Origin: JBJXHG01 sp046160865
Lineage (GTDB): Bacteria > Planctomycetota > UBA1135 > GCA-002686595
DNA: 17,831 nucleotides
Direction: 5' to 3'
Assembly: GCA_046160865.1 (NCBI GenBank)
Contig: JBJXHG010000083.1
Location: 1-17,831, forward strand
Shown piece by piece: positions 8,825-17,235 of this stretch. The notes under the pieces are model-generated. The model ran no database searches, was not told where the DNA came from, and was given only the letters and a program-made list of their open reading frames with translations. Position numbers and translations under genes: made by a program. Position 1 is the first letter of the stretch, and each line of letters starts with the position of its first letter.

Positions 8825-11800
8825 ATGACCATTGTGATGACTTCTGCGACACACGCTCTCCGCGCCGCGCTGCTCGCGTCGCTCGCCGCTCTCTCCGCTT
8901 GCTCGTCGGGCAGCTCGTCCGACGCGAACGCGATTGCAGCGGCGATCCAGGACTTGACGCTCGACCCGGACGGCACGACCACCGTCGTCACGTTCGCGTC
9001 GACGGGCGGGCTCGCCGCAGCGACGACGGCGAACTTCGAAGCGGATGGCGGTCAGACCGCGCAGACCGTCGCCGTGAACGGCGACGAAGTCACGATCACG
9101 TGGGACGAGCGTGTCACTCCGTCGCACGAAGTGCGCGCGGTGGGGCTCTCTGGCGTGACGAGCGTGTTCTACGCGGTGACGACGAGCGACGACTCGGCTC
9201 CGACGTTCGCGGTTACCGACGCGATTCAGAATCCAGCGCTTGGCGGTGACACGATCGAGGTGACCTTCAGCGGCGTCAACGTCGTCGAGGATCTCGTCGA
9301 AGATCCCGCGAACTGGACGTTGACCGTGAACGGAGCGGACCTCGATCTGACGGGCTCCACGTTCACGTTCGATTCCGGCGCGCAGATTCTCGACGTGACG
9401 CTCGGCAGCCTCGCGAACTTGCACGCCACGTTCGCGCTCACGTCGAGCGGCGTCGAGAGCGTCGCCGACGTGGCCGTCGATCCGACACCCGTCAATGGCC
9501 TCGCCGCAGGCGACAACACGCCGCCGAGCCTCGTCACGGCCGAGCAGAACCTCACGGAGGACGAATTCGGACGCGTCGTCGACTTCACGTTCGACGAAGC
9601 GATGGACCCGGTGTTCTCGCTGGGGCTCGCGCGGTACCAGATCGCTTCCCCCGGCATCGCGACGAGCGTCGAGCAACCCTCGGACGAAGTCCTGCGCGTG
9701 ACGTTCTCCGCTCCGGTGATCCCGGCCGTCGACGACGTGACGCTGACCGGCCTTCTCGATCTGCACGGCAATGCGTTCCCGCTCACCGTGCAAGCGATCA
9801 CGCAGCCGTCGCCCGTCGTCAATGCGTACGACGGCGCTCCGGCCGCGACGACCGTGCAAGGCACGCTCGGCGACTTCGTCGAGATCGTGACGACGCAAGG
9901 TTTCGACGAGGACAGCGCGGAGGATCCGGCCAACTGGACGGTCGTCGTCGACGGCAACTCACTGACGATGGCCGACCAGACGCTCGAGTACGACCTGCTG
10001 ACGAAGACGCTGACGATCGCGCTCGACTTCGACATGAAGAACGGCGACGCGTTCACCGTCACCGCGGGCGGCGTGCTCGAGGTCGATGGACAGAACTTCG
10101 CGCTCGCGCTGGGTGGCACGGTGAGCGGCGACGTCGTCGTGCCCACGGTCGCGTCGGTCGTGCAGAACCGCGACATCGACGACGACGGCCTGACGCTCGA
10201 CGTCACGTTCTCCGAGACGCTCGACGAGGCAACTGCGGAGACGACCACGAACTACACGATCAGCGGCGCCCAAAACCTCGTGAGCGCGACCTTGCTGCCT
10301 AGCCTCGACAAGGTGCAGCTCGTGTTCGACGCGCCCGTCGTACCGGGTGACGTGACGCTCGACGTGGACGCGGTGGAGGACCTGGCCGGCAATGCGATGA
10401 CGGCCGCCATCGGGCTCGCGCTCACGTCCACGGATTCCGACGCGCCGCAGCCGCTGGGAGCGCTTGCGACGGCAGTCGAGGGCGCGTTCAACGACACGCT
10501 CGTCGTCACCTTCGACGACGCGATGCTCGAGAGCGGCGTGGAGACGCCCGCTTCGTGGATCATCGAGAGTCCGATCGGCAATCCGATCGACACGACCGGC
10601 GCCACGGTCGTCTACGACACGCTGTCGCAGTCGGCGACGCTCACGCTCGCGAATGGCGTCAACCTGAAGCGCGGCGACGACTTCCAGGTCGAGTTCGCCG
10701 ACATGAGCGACGTCGGCGGCAACACCGTTACGGCCACGGTGCTCGATGGCGATGTCGACTTCGAGACGACGCTGCCGCGCGTGCACACGATCTACCGCGA
10801 GTCGAGCAACCTCGGCGAACTCGTCGTGCGGTTCACCGAGCCGTGCGAGTTCCTCGACGACATCGGCGGCGAAACGCGGTACGAGCTGAAGACGAATGTC
10901 GGCGTGACGCGCGGGTTCGCGCTCACGGCGACACCGCTAGACGACGGTCTCGGCGTGCGCCTGTTCTTCGGTATGGTCATCGCATTGACCGACACGCTCG
11001 ACGTCAGTGGCGTCGTCGACCTGGCGGGCAATCCGATGTTCCCGGCACTCGCCGTGACCACCGTCGCGGAGGACACCGCGACGCCGGGCCTCGACGGCGG
11101 CTTCACGACGTTCACCACGTTCAGCGGCGAGAACAACGACGAGATCCTGGTCCAGTTCGACCGGCCGATGAGCCCGTGGAACTTGCTCGACATCAGCAAC
11201 TACACGATCACCGGTGCGTCCGCGCTCGACCTGGAAGGCACGGCGATCACGTTCGACGGTGACGACACGGTGCGCATCGAGCTCGGGATCGACGAAGGCC
11301 ACGACTTGGAGACCGGCGCTGCATACGACGTCTCCGTGAACAACGTGTGGTCGGCGCAGGGCATCCAGCGCACGGTCCTGGACGCGGAGATCGGCATCGC
11401 GGCGGGCGGCGACGTCACGGCACCGGACGTCGCGATCGGCAAGGTCTACCTCGATTTGTCCACACCGGGCGCGCTGCTCGTCGAGTTCGACGAGGCGATC
11501 GATCCGATCGCTGCGCAGGTCGCTGCGAGCTTCGACCTGAACAGCGGCAACATCGCGACGACGTCGCAGCTGCTCGGCCGCCGCAACGTGCGCCTCACGT
11601 TCGGCGTCGCGCCGATCGTGGGCGACAGCCTCGACCTCGTGATGACGGACCTCGCCGGCAACGTGTCGGGCACGGTCACGCGTGCGGTGATCGGGGGGGA
11701 ATTGGACGACCCGTTGATCGTGTCCGTCGACGGCTACATGGAGCCCGGCTACGGCGGCGACACGATCGAGATCGTGTTCGACGAGCCAGTCGATCCGGCG

Positions 11801-12322
11801 ACGGCGCTCGAGCGCAGCAACTACATCGTGCGCACCGGCACGACCACGCTGAGCCTCGCGAGCGCCGAGCTCGGTTACGACAGTGCGACGAGCACCGTCG
11901 TCATCGCGCTGCCGGGCGGACAAGAGATCGATGGTCAACTCGCGTTGACCGTCACCGTCAGCGGCATCTCGGACTTCAGCGGCAACACGATCACGACGCC
12001 GATTCCGGTGGGTGCCACGCGCAACGGCGACACGACCGATCCGCAGTTCGAGTCCGCGTTCGTGAACTACCGTGCGAGCGCGACGGGCGCCATCGTCGAC
12101 GTGCTCTTCAGCGAGGACGTCGACACGACGTTCGCCGCCGATGCAGCGAACTGGACGGCCTCCGGCGGCGCCGTCGTCACGGCGGTGTCGATGGAGGAGC
12201 GCAATCACGCGCGCGTGTTCCTGTCGGCCGCGCTCGGCGCGGCGGACACGCTGACGATGACCGGCGTGCCGGATCTCGCGCGCAACACCTCCGGCGCGAT
12301 CCAGATCGATCCGCTCGAGTGA
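8825..12322 (+). CDS. Large lipoprotein of eleven Ig-like (Big_5/SwmB-type) domains
   Basis: The product is 1165 residues from ATG 8825, chosen because GAGGA lies at 8812-8816 with an 8-bp spacer. The frame extends upstream to 8681, but that part lacks coding character. Residues 1-25 are a lipoprotein signal peptide with lipobox LSAC (C26), followed by a Ser/Gly stretch. Eleven domains then begin near residues 33, 126, 234, 330, 440, 541, 651, 754, 867, 963 and 1073. They carry the VTFSE..D..A....NYTI and DLAGN signatures typical of bacterial Ig-like folds. Even-numbered domains (108-113 residues) and odd-numbered domains from 3 on (93-103 residues) belong to two subtypes that alternate. The chain is acidic and no enzymatic motif is visible. 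A surface-displayed adhesive or structural role is likely by family analogy. Confidence 0.88.
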   Translation: MTIVMTSATHALRAALLASLAALSACSSGSSSDANAIAAAIQDLTLDPDGTTTVVTFASTGGLAAATTANFEADGGQTAQTVAVNGDEVTITWDERVTPSHEVRAVGLSGVTSVFYAVTTSDDSAPTFAVTDAIQNPALGGDTIEVTFSGVNVVEDLVEDPANWTLTVNGADLDLTGSTFTFDSGAQILDVTLGSLANLHATFALTSSGVESVADVAVDPTPVNGLAAGDNTPPSLVTAEQNLTEDEFGRVVDFTFDEAMDPVFSLGLARYQIASPGIATSVEQPSDEVLRVTFSAPVIPAVDDVTLTGLLDLHGNAFPLTVQAITQPSPVVNAYDGAPAATTVQGTLGDFVEIVTTQGFDEDSAEDPANWTVVVDGNSLTMADQTLEYDLLTKTLTIALDFDMKNGDAFTVTAGGVLEVDGQNFALALGGTVSGDVVVPTVASVVQNRDIDDDGLTLDVTFSETLDEATAETTTNYTISGAQNLVSATLLPSLDKVQLVFDAPVVPGDVTLDVDAVEDLAGNAMTAAIGLALTSTDSDAPQPLGALATAVEGAFNDTLVVTFDDAMLESGVETPASWIIESPIGNPIDTTGATVVYDTLSQSATLTLANGVNLKRGDDFQVEFADMSDVGGNTVTATVLDGDVDFETTLPRVHTIYRESSNLGELVVRFTEPCEFLDDIGGETRYELKTNVGVTRGFALTATPLDDGLGVRLFFGMVIALTDTLDVSGVVDLAGNPMFPALAVTTVAEDTATPGLDGGFTTFTTFSGENNDEILVQFDRPMSPWNLLDISNYTITGASALDLEGTAITFDGDDTVRIELGIDEGHDLETGAAYDVSVNNVWSAQGIQRTVLDAEIGIAAGGDVTAPDVAIGKVYLDLSTPGALLVEFDEAIDPIAAQVAASFDLNSGNIATTSQLLGRRNVRLTFGVAPIVGDSLDLVMTDLAGNVSGTVTRAVIGGELDDPLIVSVDGYMEPGYGGDTIEIVFDEPVDPATALERSNYIVRTGTTTLSLASAELGYDSATSTVVIALPGGQEIDGQLALTVTVSGISDFSGNTITTPIPVGATRNGDTTDPQFESAFVNYRASATGAIVDVLFSEDVDTTFAADAANWTASGGAVVTAVSMEERNHARVFLSAALGAADTLTMTGVPDLARNTSGAIQIDPLE

Positions 12323-12405
12323 GCTCCGCGCCGAAAACTCTTCGCGCTCCGGCCGCTCGCGCGGTCGGAGCTCACCGAGCCGCGTGCCGCGCGCACTCGG
12401 CTCGG
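12319..12405 (+). terminator. Two GC-rich inverted repeats after the lipoprotein gene
   Basis: GTGAGCTCCG (12319-12328, overlapping the stop codon) pairs with CGGAGCTCAC (12366-12375), a perfect 10-bp stem with a long loop. CCGAGCCG (12375-12382) pairs with CGGCTCGG (12398-12405). No T-tract follows, so intrinsic termination is weakly supported. The 253-bp gap to 12576 must also contain the promoter of the next operon, which I could not place confidently. Confidence 0.4.
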
Positions 12406-12575
12406 GCGTCGTGCTCACGCGTCCCGCGTCGCGCGCGGGTAGGGCAAATGTACGCACGCGAGCGGGCGACGGCGCCCTGCGCTTCAGATCGCGCCTCCGC
12501 GCTCTCGATAGGGATGGTCAGACGCGGGGATGGCCCCGCCGCGCGCGCATTGGCGCGTGCATCGAGGAACCGACT

Positions 12576-13655
12576 TTGAGCCCCACGGCAACCGGCAATC
12601 AGGGATGGATCGAGGGCGTCGTCAGCACGCTCACGCAATCCGTCAAAGGAGAGCTGAACGCGGCCGAGGTCCTGCGCGAGCAAGTTCGTCGCGCGGGTGA
12701 GGAGATCGACGAGTCCTCGGCTGTCGAGCTCGCGACGGCGGTTCTCGCCGAGCTCGACCCCGAGTCCGAGGAGCCGCAGCAGCTCGAAGCGTTGGTGATC
12801 GCGTGCCTCGCGCATCCGGCCGCACTCGAGAAGCACCGTTCCGTCCTCGCAGGACACGGCCGCCGTCTCTCGCACATACTCGAGCACGGAGGACACGCCG
12901 ATCGCGCGCGTGCGGTGCTCGAGCAACTCGCCGCGCGCTTGCCGGGGGAGAACGGCATCGACCACGACTTGGCCGCGCTCATGCGGCGCTCGGGGAGCTC
13001 GGAGGCGCTGATCGAGCGCTATCTGCGGCGCGCCGAGGACGCTGTGCGGCTGGGCAAACCGATGGACGCCGTCGGACTGCTGCAAGAGGTCGTGCTCCTC
13101 GACCGCAATCGCCGTGACGTCGCGCGCATGATCCGCGACCTGCGCTACCAGGAGAAAGAGCGCCACGAGAAGAACCGGCGGCGCATCAAGCTCGCCGCGG
13201 GCTCGCTCGTTCTCGCGGTGCTCCTCGGCGCGATCGCGATCCGCGAGTTCGACGTTCGCGCGCAATACGCCAGCCTGCCGTCCGCGAACGAAGGCAACTT
13301 GAACTCGATGAAGTCACGCCTGACGGCGATCGAGGACTTGATCGAGACGAACTACGCGTGGATCGGCATGCCGGCGGCGCTCTCGGAGCGCTCGCGGCTG
13401 CGCACGGAAGTCTCGGTGCTCGAGAGCCAGTTCGCGCAGAAGAAGCGCGAAGAGGAGCTCGAGAAGAAGCACCGCGCCGAGATGGCCGAGGACATGCGCA
13501 CGCGCGGACTGCAGTACGCACAACAAGGGAAATTCGACCTCGCGCTCGCGGACTTCCGGCGGGCGCTCGAGCTCGCCGCGGAGAGCTGGGAACACCGCGC
13601 GCGTGTGCGAGCCGATGTCGAAGCGATCGAAGCGTGGAAAAAGGGGGGCAAGTGA
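12576..13655 (+). CDS. Membrane protein with helical N-domain, coiled coil and TPR-like C-terminus
   Basis: This is the first gene of the GTPase/roadblock operon. TTG at 12576 is chosen because GAGGA at 12564-12568 is well spaced and the upstream frame to 12384 reads as Arg-rich noncoding. The product has 359 residues. Residues 1-195 are helical with TPR-like stretches (RAEDAVRLGKPMDAVGLLQEVVLLDRNRRDVARMI). RRRIK precedes one transmembrane helix at about 206-223. A charged coiled coil at about 270-305 and a TPR-like repeat at 308-335 (RGLQYAQQGKFDLALADFRRALEL) follow. The positive-inside rule predicts a cytoplasmic N-terminus and a periplasmic C-terminus. The family is unrecognised; its partners suggest a membrane scaffold for the GTPase system. 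Its stop overlaps the next start by GTGA. Confidence 0.82.
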   Translation: MSPTATGNQGWIEGVVSTLTQSVKGELNAAEVLREQVRRAGEEIDESSAVELATAVLAELDPESEEPQQLEALVIACLAHPAALEKHRSVLAGHGRRLSHILEHGGHADRARAVLEQLAARLPGENGIDHDLAALMRRSGSSEALIERYLRRAEDAVRLGKPMDAVGLLQEVVLLDRNRRDVARMIRDLRYQEKERHEKNRRRIKLAAGSLVLAVLLGAIAIREFDVRAQYASLPSANEGNLNSMKSRLTAIEDLIETNYAWIGMPAALSERSRLRTEVSVLESQFAQKKREEELEKKHRAEMAEDMRTRGLQYAQQGKFDLALADFRRALELAAESWEHRARVRADVEAIEAWKKGGK

Positions 13656-14755
13656 ATCTGATCCATCGGATCCTCTCCGGAGGACGCACCCGTACCGCCG
13701 CCAAGCGTCTCGCCAAGGATCCGTCCTCGCGACACTACGCGGAGCTGGTTCACGAGTACGCCGTGGCGGGAGACCTCGACGAGGCGATCAAGGTCGCCGG
13801 TGAGGGACTGCGCACATATCCCGGCGACGCCGAGCTCAAGCGCTTGGCCGATCGCTCGCGCCAGCTGCTGCTCGAAGGTCGCACGCGCGAGCTGCAAGAA
13901 GAGTTGAAGTCCGCTCCGCGGCCCGCGCTGTGGAAGGAACTGTGCGAGATCCTGCTCGAATCCGGCCGCGTCGCGCGCGCCGAAGAGCTCGCGACGGAGT
14001 GGTACCACAGCGCGAAGAGCGGCGAAGCGGAGTACTACCGTGCGCGTGCTCGCGCCGAGCGCTTCTACGCCGATCGTCGTCGCGACGACGGACGGCTCGC
14101 GCTGGAGCTGGTGGCCTCTGCCAAGGAGCAGATCCCCAGCGATGCGCGCCCGATCCAGCTCGAGCTCGACATCGCGAGCCATTGCGGCGCGTGGACCGAA
14201 GCGCGCCGTGCGCTCGCGCGCTTGCTCGAGATCACGCCCGGCGATCCGGTGCTCGAAGCACGCTTTCGCACGGTCGCGAACCTCGCACAGAACACGAAGA
14301 CGATGGAGCAAGCGCTGCGCGAGGTCGAGCGCTCGGGCCGTTTGGTCGACGAGCCGCAGGAAGCGAACGTCAACGCGTCCGAGGACAGCGAGCGCGCGAC
14401 GGCCGGATCGGTGCGTCCGATGCTGCAGTCGTTGACGCGCGAAGCCGGGGTGCAAGCGGCGTTCTACGTGCGCGGCGGAACGGCGCTCGTGCAAGGACCG
14501 AAGGGCGCGACGGCCGAACGAACCGCGCGCGGTGTCCGCGAAATCGTGCAGAGCTGCAAGAGCGCAGCGCGCAGGCTCGGGCTCGGACAAGCGCAAGAGG
14601 TGCGGCTCGAAGGCAGCTTCGGAACGCTGCTCGTCGCACCGGGCGAGCTCGGATCCGGCGCGCTGTGGTGCGTCGGCCCGGTGACGCGCCGGCACGAGGA
14701 GGGGCTGCGCGATCTCGCGGGTCTCGCCAGCAAGGCGCAAGAGGTGAAGTCGTGA
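13652..14755 (+). CDS. TPR protein with C-terminal roadblock/LC7-like domain
   Basis: The GTG start at 13652 overlaps the preceding stop (GTGA) and follows an AAGGGGGG purine run. The product has 367 residues. Residues about 25-70 (HYAELVHEYAVAGDLDEAIKVAGEGLRTYPGDAELKRLADR) and several later helices up to about 230 resemble tetratricopeptide repeats. An acidic linker at 232-252 leads to residues 253-360, which have the size and strand/helix order of a roadblock domain: AGVQAAFYVRGGTALVQGP, a long helix RGVREIVQSCKSAARRLG, then EVRLEGSFGTLLVAP and GALWCVGP. The roadblock assignment is from pattern and context and is less certain than for the MglB-like protein at 16617-17123. A role as adaptor or regulator of the GTPase is inferred. 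Confidence 0.78.
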   Translation: MNLIHRILSGGRTRTAAKRLAKDPSSRHYAELVHEYAVAGDLDEAIKVAGEGLRTYPGDAELKRLADRSRQLLLEGRTRELQEELKSAPRPALWKELCEILLESGRVARAEELATEWYHSAKSGEAEYYRARARAERFYADRRRDDGRLALELVASAKEQIPSDARPIQLELDIASHCGAWTEARRALARLLEITPGDPVLEARFRTVANLAQNTKTMEQALREVERSGRLVDEPQEANVNASEDSERATAGSVRPMLQSLTREAGVQAAFYVRGGTALVQGPKGATAERTARGVREIVQSCKSAARRLGLGQAQEVRLEGSFGTLLVAPGELGSGALWCVGPVTRRHEEGLRDLAGLASKAQEVKS

Positions 14756-15306
14756 AGCACGTCCTCGATCCGCTGGTCCGCATTCCGGGCGTTCGCATCG
14801 CGGCCCTCGTCACGTCCGACGGCGTGCCGATCGCGTACCACGAAGCTCCGCGGCGCAACGCGCGCGAGGAGCGCCACGAAGACTCCGAACAAATTCAACG
14901 CGGCGACGCCGCGGAAACGATGAACGAGCTATCCGGGCTCGCGACGAGCTGGCTCGGCGAGATCACACGCGCGGTCGGTCCGCTCTCGTGGGACGCGCCC
15001 ACCGATCTCGTCCTGCGCGCCGCGCGTGGAACGCTGCTCATCAAGCAGGCTCCGCGGGCGCTCCTGCTCGTGATCATCGACGGAGGCGTGCGCGCCGAAG
15101 AGATGCGCTTGCCGATGCAGGTTGCCGTCGCGCGCATGGAGCGCCACCTGCGCGAATGCGGTCACCAGGCGAACGACGCCGAGCATCCTCCGGGAATCTT
15201 CCCGGCACAACCCAGTGTTCCTCACGCGCGGCGCGAGACGGCGGCGACCGGGGAGAGCACGACCCTCAAGATCGGAAAGGGAGCTCCCGAAGCCTCCGGG
15301 GAGTGA
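14752..15306 (+). CDS. Roadblock/LC7-domain protein
   Basis: GTG at 14752 overlaps the previous stop (GTGA), with GAGG 7 bp upstream. The product has 184 residues. The opening LDPLVRIPGVRIAALVTSDGVPIAYHEA is typical of roadblock proteins. A hydrophilic insertion at about 32-56 separates it from the helix ELSGLATSWLGEITRAVG. The sheet strands DLVLRAARGTLLIKQ and RALLLVIIDGG and a last helix ending near 137 complete the fold. The tail from 138 to 184 is Pro/Ser/Thr-rich and probably disordered. Roadblock proteins bind and regulate Ras-like GTPases such as MglA, encoded by the next gene 6 bp downstream. Confidence 0.83.
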   Translation: MKHVLDPLVRIPGVRIAALVTSDGVPIAYHEAPRRNAREERHEDSEQIQRGDAAETMNELSGLATSWLGEITRAVGPLSWDAPTDLVLRAARGTLLIKQAPRALLLVIIDGGVRAEEMRLPMQVAVARMERHLRECGHQANDAEHPPGIFPAQPSVPHARRETAATGESTTLKIGKGAPEASGE

Positions 15307-15312
15307 CACCAG

Positions 15313-16605
15313 ATGGTTCAAATCAACTTCGGCCAGAAGCAGGTCAACGCGAAGATCGTCTACTACGGTCCCGGCATGTCGGGCAAGACGACGAATCTCG
15401 AAGTCGTTCACCAACGCGCACCGCAACCCAATCGTGGCGAGCTGACGAGCATCAGCACGGACGGCGACCGCACGCTGTTCTTCGACTTCATGCCGCTCGA
15501 TCTCGGCACGGTCGCCGGCATGCGCACGTGCTTCCAGATCTACACGGTTCCCGGCCAGGTGTACTACAACTCGACGCGCAAGCTCGTGTTGCAGGGCGTC
15601 GACGGCGTCGTGTTCGTCGCGGACTCGTCGGCGTCGATGACCGAGGAGAACCTCGAGTCGATGCGCAACCTCGAGCAGAACTTGGCCGAGTACGGCAAGA
15701 GCTTGAGCTCGATCCCGCTCGTCATCCAATACAACAAGCGTGACTTGCCCGACGCGCTGCCGGTCGAGGAGCTCAATCGCCTGCTGAATCCCGTGAACGT
15801 GCCGACGTTCGAAGCGACGGCCAACTCGGGACAGGGAGTGTTCCCGACGTTGAAGGCGCTCGCCGCGCTGGTGCTCGAGAGCATTCACTCGCAGCAGAAG
15901 CCGAGCGGAGCTCCCGCGCCGGCTGCGTCGCTGTCGACCGGCACGACGGGCTTTTTCAAAGCGCCGTTGCCGCGCGCTTCGCAGCCTCCCGCCGCGTCCG
16001 CTGCGACGGCTCCGGCGCTGGCCGCGGCTGGCGCGGCACAACAACGATTGCAGCAAACCGGGATGCACCCGAAGCCGAATCTCGCCGCTCGACTTGGAGC
16101 TACGGCGGGCGGCGGTGGAGCACCGACGAGCATTCCACTGCCCGGCAGCCACGTGCCCGGCGGCACCGACCCGCTGTCGCGCACGCAGATCCACGCGCCT
16201 CCGCACGGAGCGCACGTGCCCGCGCAACAGACGCCGTCCCAGCCGATGATGGGCGCGCTCGGAGCGTCTCCGGGCGCGGGCTTGCGTCAGACCGGATTCG
16301 TCCCGCGCGACGCGCAGCTGTCGGCCGCGCCGGGCGTCGGGTTGCACATGCGCCCGCCTGATGCAGCGGGAGCGGCGGGCGACCGACGTGCAGCGCCGCA
16401 AGCAGCTCGTGCGCCGCAACCCGCACCCGCGCGTCCCGCGACGCCGCGCGCCGAAACCGCGCCGCGCATTCAACCGCGCAGTGCTCCCCGTCCGACTCCC
16501 GTCGCCGGCTCGCGCAAGAAGAGTTGGGTGTACACCACGCTCTTCGTCGCCGTGGCCCTCGGCATCGGCGCTGTCGTGGCCCGCATGATCATGAACTTCA
16601 TCTGA
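15313..16605 (+). CDS. MglA-type small Ras-like GTPase with C-terminal membrane anchor
   Basis: Residues 1-195 are an MglA-family GTPase. The P-loop is GPGMSGKTTN (20-28, with K25), the switch region is STDGDRTLFFDFMPLDLG, the G3 motif is in its MglA form TVPGQVYY (78-85), and G4 is NKRDLP (141-146); EATANSGQGV follows. MglA proteins switch cell polarity and motility under control of roadblock GAPs. This protein differs by carrying a Pro/Ala/Gln-rich linker (about 195-398) and a terminal helix SWVYTTLFVAVALGIGAVVA (about 404-423) preceded by RKK. This makes it a tail-anchored inner-membrane protein of 430 residues with its GTPase in the cytoplasm. ATG at 15313 follows GGGGAG at 15298-15303. 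GTPase identity is firm; the pathway controlled is unknown. Confidence 0.93.
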   Translation: MVQINFGQKQVNAKIVYYGPGMSGKTTNLEVVHQRAPQPNRGELTSISTDGDRTLFFDFMPLDLGTVAGMRTCFQIYTVPGQVYYNSTRKLVLQGVDGVVFVADSSASMTEENLESMRNLEQNLAEYGKSLSSIPLVIQYNKRDLPDALPVEELNRLLNPVNVPTFEATANSGQGVFPTLKALAALVLESIHSQQKPSGAPAPAASLSTGTTGFFKAPLPRASQPPAASAATAPALAAAGAAQQRLQQTGMHPKPNLAARLGATAGGGGAPTSIPLPGSHVPGGTDPLSRTQIHAPPHGAHVPAQQTPSQPMMGALGASPGAGLRQTGFVPRDAQLSAAPGVGLHMRPPDAAGAAGDRRAAPQAARAPQPAPARPATPRAETAPRIQPRSAPRPTPVAGSRKKSWVYTTLFVAVALGIGAVVARMIMNFI

Positions 16606-16616
16606 GGGTTGACCGA

Positions 16617-17123
16617 ATGGCTTCCGACAAGAAACTCCGCACCGACCGCCTCGTTTTCTATGCGAAGGACGTCGAGCGCCTCGACGGCGAACTCGACGGC
16701 TTCCTCGAACTCTCGGGCGCGCGCTGCGTGCTCTTGATCGATCGCGAGGGTCACCTCGTGACCCGCCGCGGCGAAGTCGTGCAGAACGCGCTCGAGTCGA
16801 TCTGCGCGCTGATCGCCGGTTCGTTCGCCGCGACACGCGAGATGGCGCGGCTCCTCGGGGAGGACGAGTTCTCGACGCTCTTCCACCAAGGCCAACGCGA
16901 GAGCATCCAAGTGTGCCTGGTGGGGGACCGCGCGCTGCTCGCGATGGTCTTCGACGAGCGCACCAACTTGGGACTCGTGCGCTACTACGCGGTCGAAACC
17001 ACACGCCGCTTGGATCAGTTGCTCGAAGAGATGAGCAAGGCGCGCGCGCAGAACCCGTCGGAGTCCGGTTTGGCCGCCGACTTCTCGAGCAGCGCGACCG
17101 CGGCGCTCGACAAGCTGTTCTGA
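16617..17123 (+). CDS. MglB-like roadblock protein, likely regulator of the adjacent GTPase
   Basis: The 168-residue product starts at ATG 16617, 11 bp after the GTPase gene, with GAGGG upstream. It has the MglB-family pattern: VERLDGELDGFLELSGARCVLLIDREGHLVTRRG, then the helix ESICALIAGSFAATREMARLLGEDEFSTLFHQG, then ESIQVCLVGDRALLAMVFDERTNLGLVRYY. In Myxococcus, MglB is the GTPase-activating partner of MglA, so this is the best candidate GAP for the tail-anchored GTPase. A C-terminal extension of about 30 residues (NPSESGLAADFSSSATAALDKLF) follows the domain. It is the last gene of the operon. Confidence 0.92.
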   Translation: MASDKKLRTDRLVFYAKDVERLDGELDGFLELSGARCVLLIDREGHLVTRRGEVVQNALESICALIAGSFAATREMARLLGEDEFSTLFHQGQRESIQVCLVGDRALLAMVFDERTNLGLVRYYAVETTRRLDQLLEEMSKARAQNPSESGLAADFSSSATAALDKLF

Positions 17124-17134
17124 GCGGCCGGCCA

Positions 17135-17158
17135 CGGAGCGCGGGTTCGCGCGCTCCG
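17135..17158 (+). terminator. GC-rich hairpin ending the GTPase operon
   Basis: CGGAGCGCG (17135-17143) and CGCGCTCCG (17150-17158) form a perfect 9-bp stem with a GGTTCG loop, 12 bp after the last stop. No U-run follows, so it is either a hairpin-only terminator or an mRNA 3'-end stabiliser. A new promoter begins just downstream. Confidence 0.5.
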
Positions 17159-17167
17159 CGTAGGGGG

Positions 17168-17196
17168 TTGCACATGGCCGGGGAGGGCGATACCCT
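17168..17196 (+). promoter_or_regulatory. Candidate promoter of rpmB
   Basis: TTGCAC (17168-17173) and TACCCT (17191-17196) are separated by exactly 17 bp. Only the most conserved positions match the sigma70 consensus (TTG and TA...T). Position just after the operon-ending hairpin and about 40 bp before the rpmB start supports it. Confidence 0.5.
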
Positions 17197-17202
17197 CCTC
17201 GG

Positions 17203-17227
17203 CCCCTGTTTTTCCAGGGGACCCTGG
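17203..17227 (+). promoter_or_regulatory. Two competing hairpins in the rpmB leader
   Basis: CCCCTG (17203-17208) can pair with CAGGGG (17215-17220) around TTTTTC. Alternatively CCAGGG (17214-17219) can pair with CCCTGG (17222-17227). The two stems share the middle strand and cannot coexist. The second includes the start of the GGAG ribosome-binding site (17226-17229). This could allow ribosomal-protein autoregulation; no data beyond the pairing support this. Confidence 0.35.
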
Positions 17228-17235
17228 AGTTCGAC

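Noticed and set aside
12384..12575. Upstream extension of the TPR membrane protein to the ATG at 12384
   Set aside because: The extra 64 residues are Arg-rich with no structure, and the TTG at 12576 has a well-placed GAGGA.
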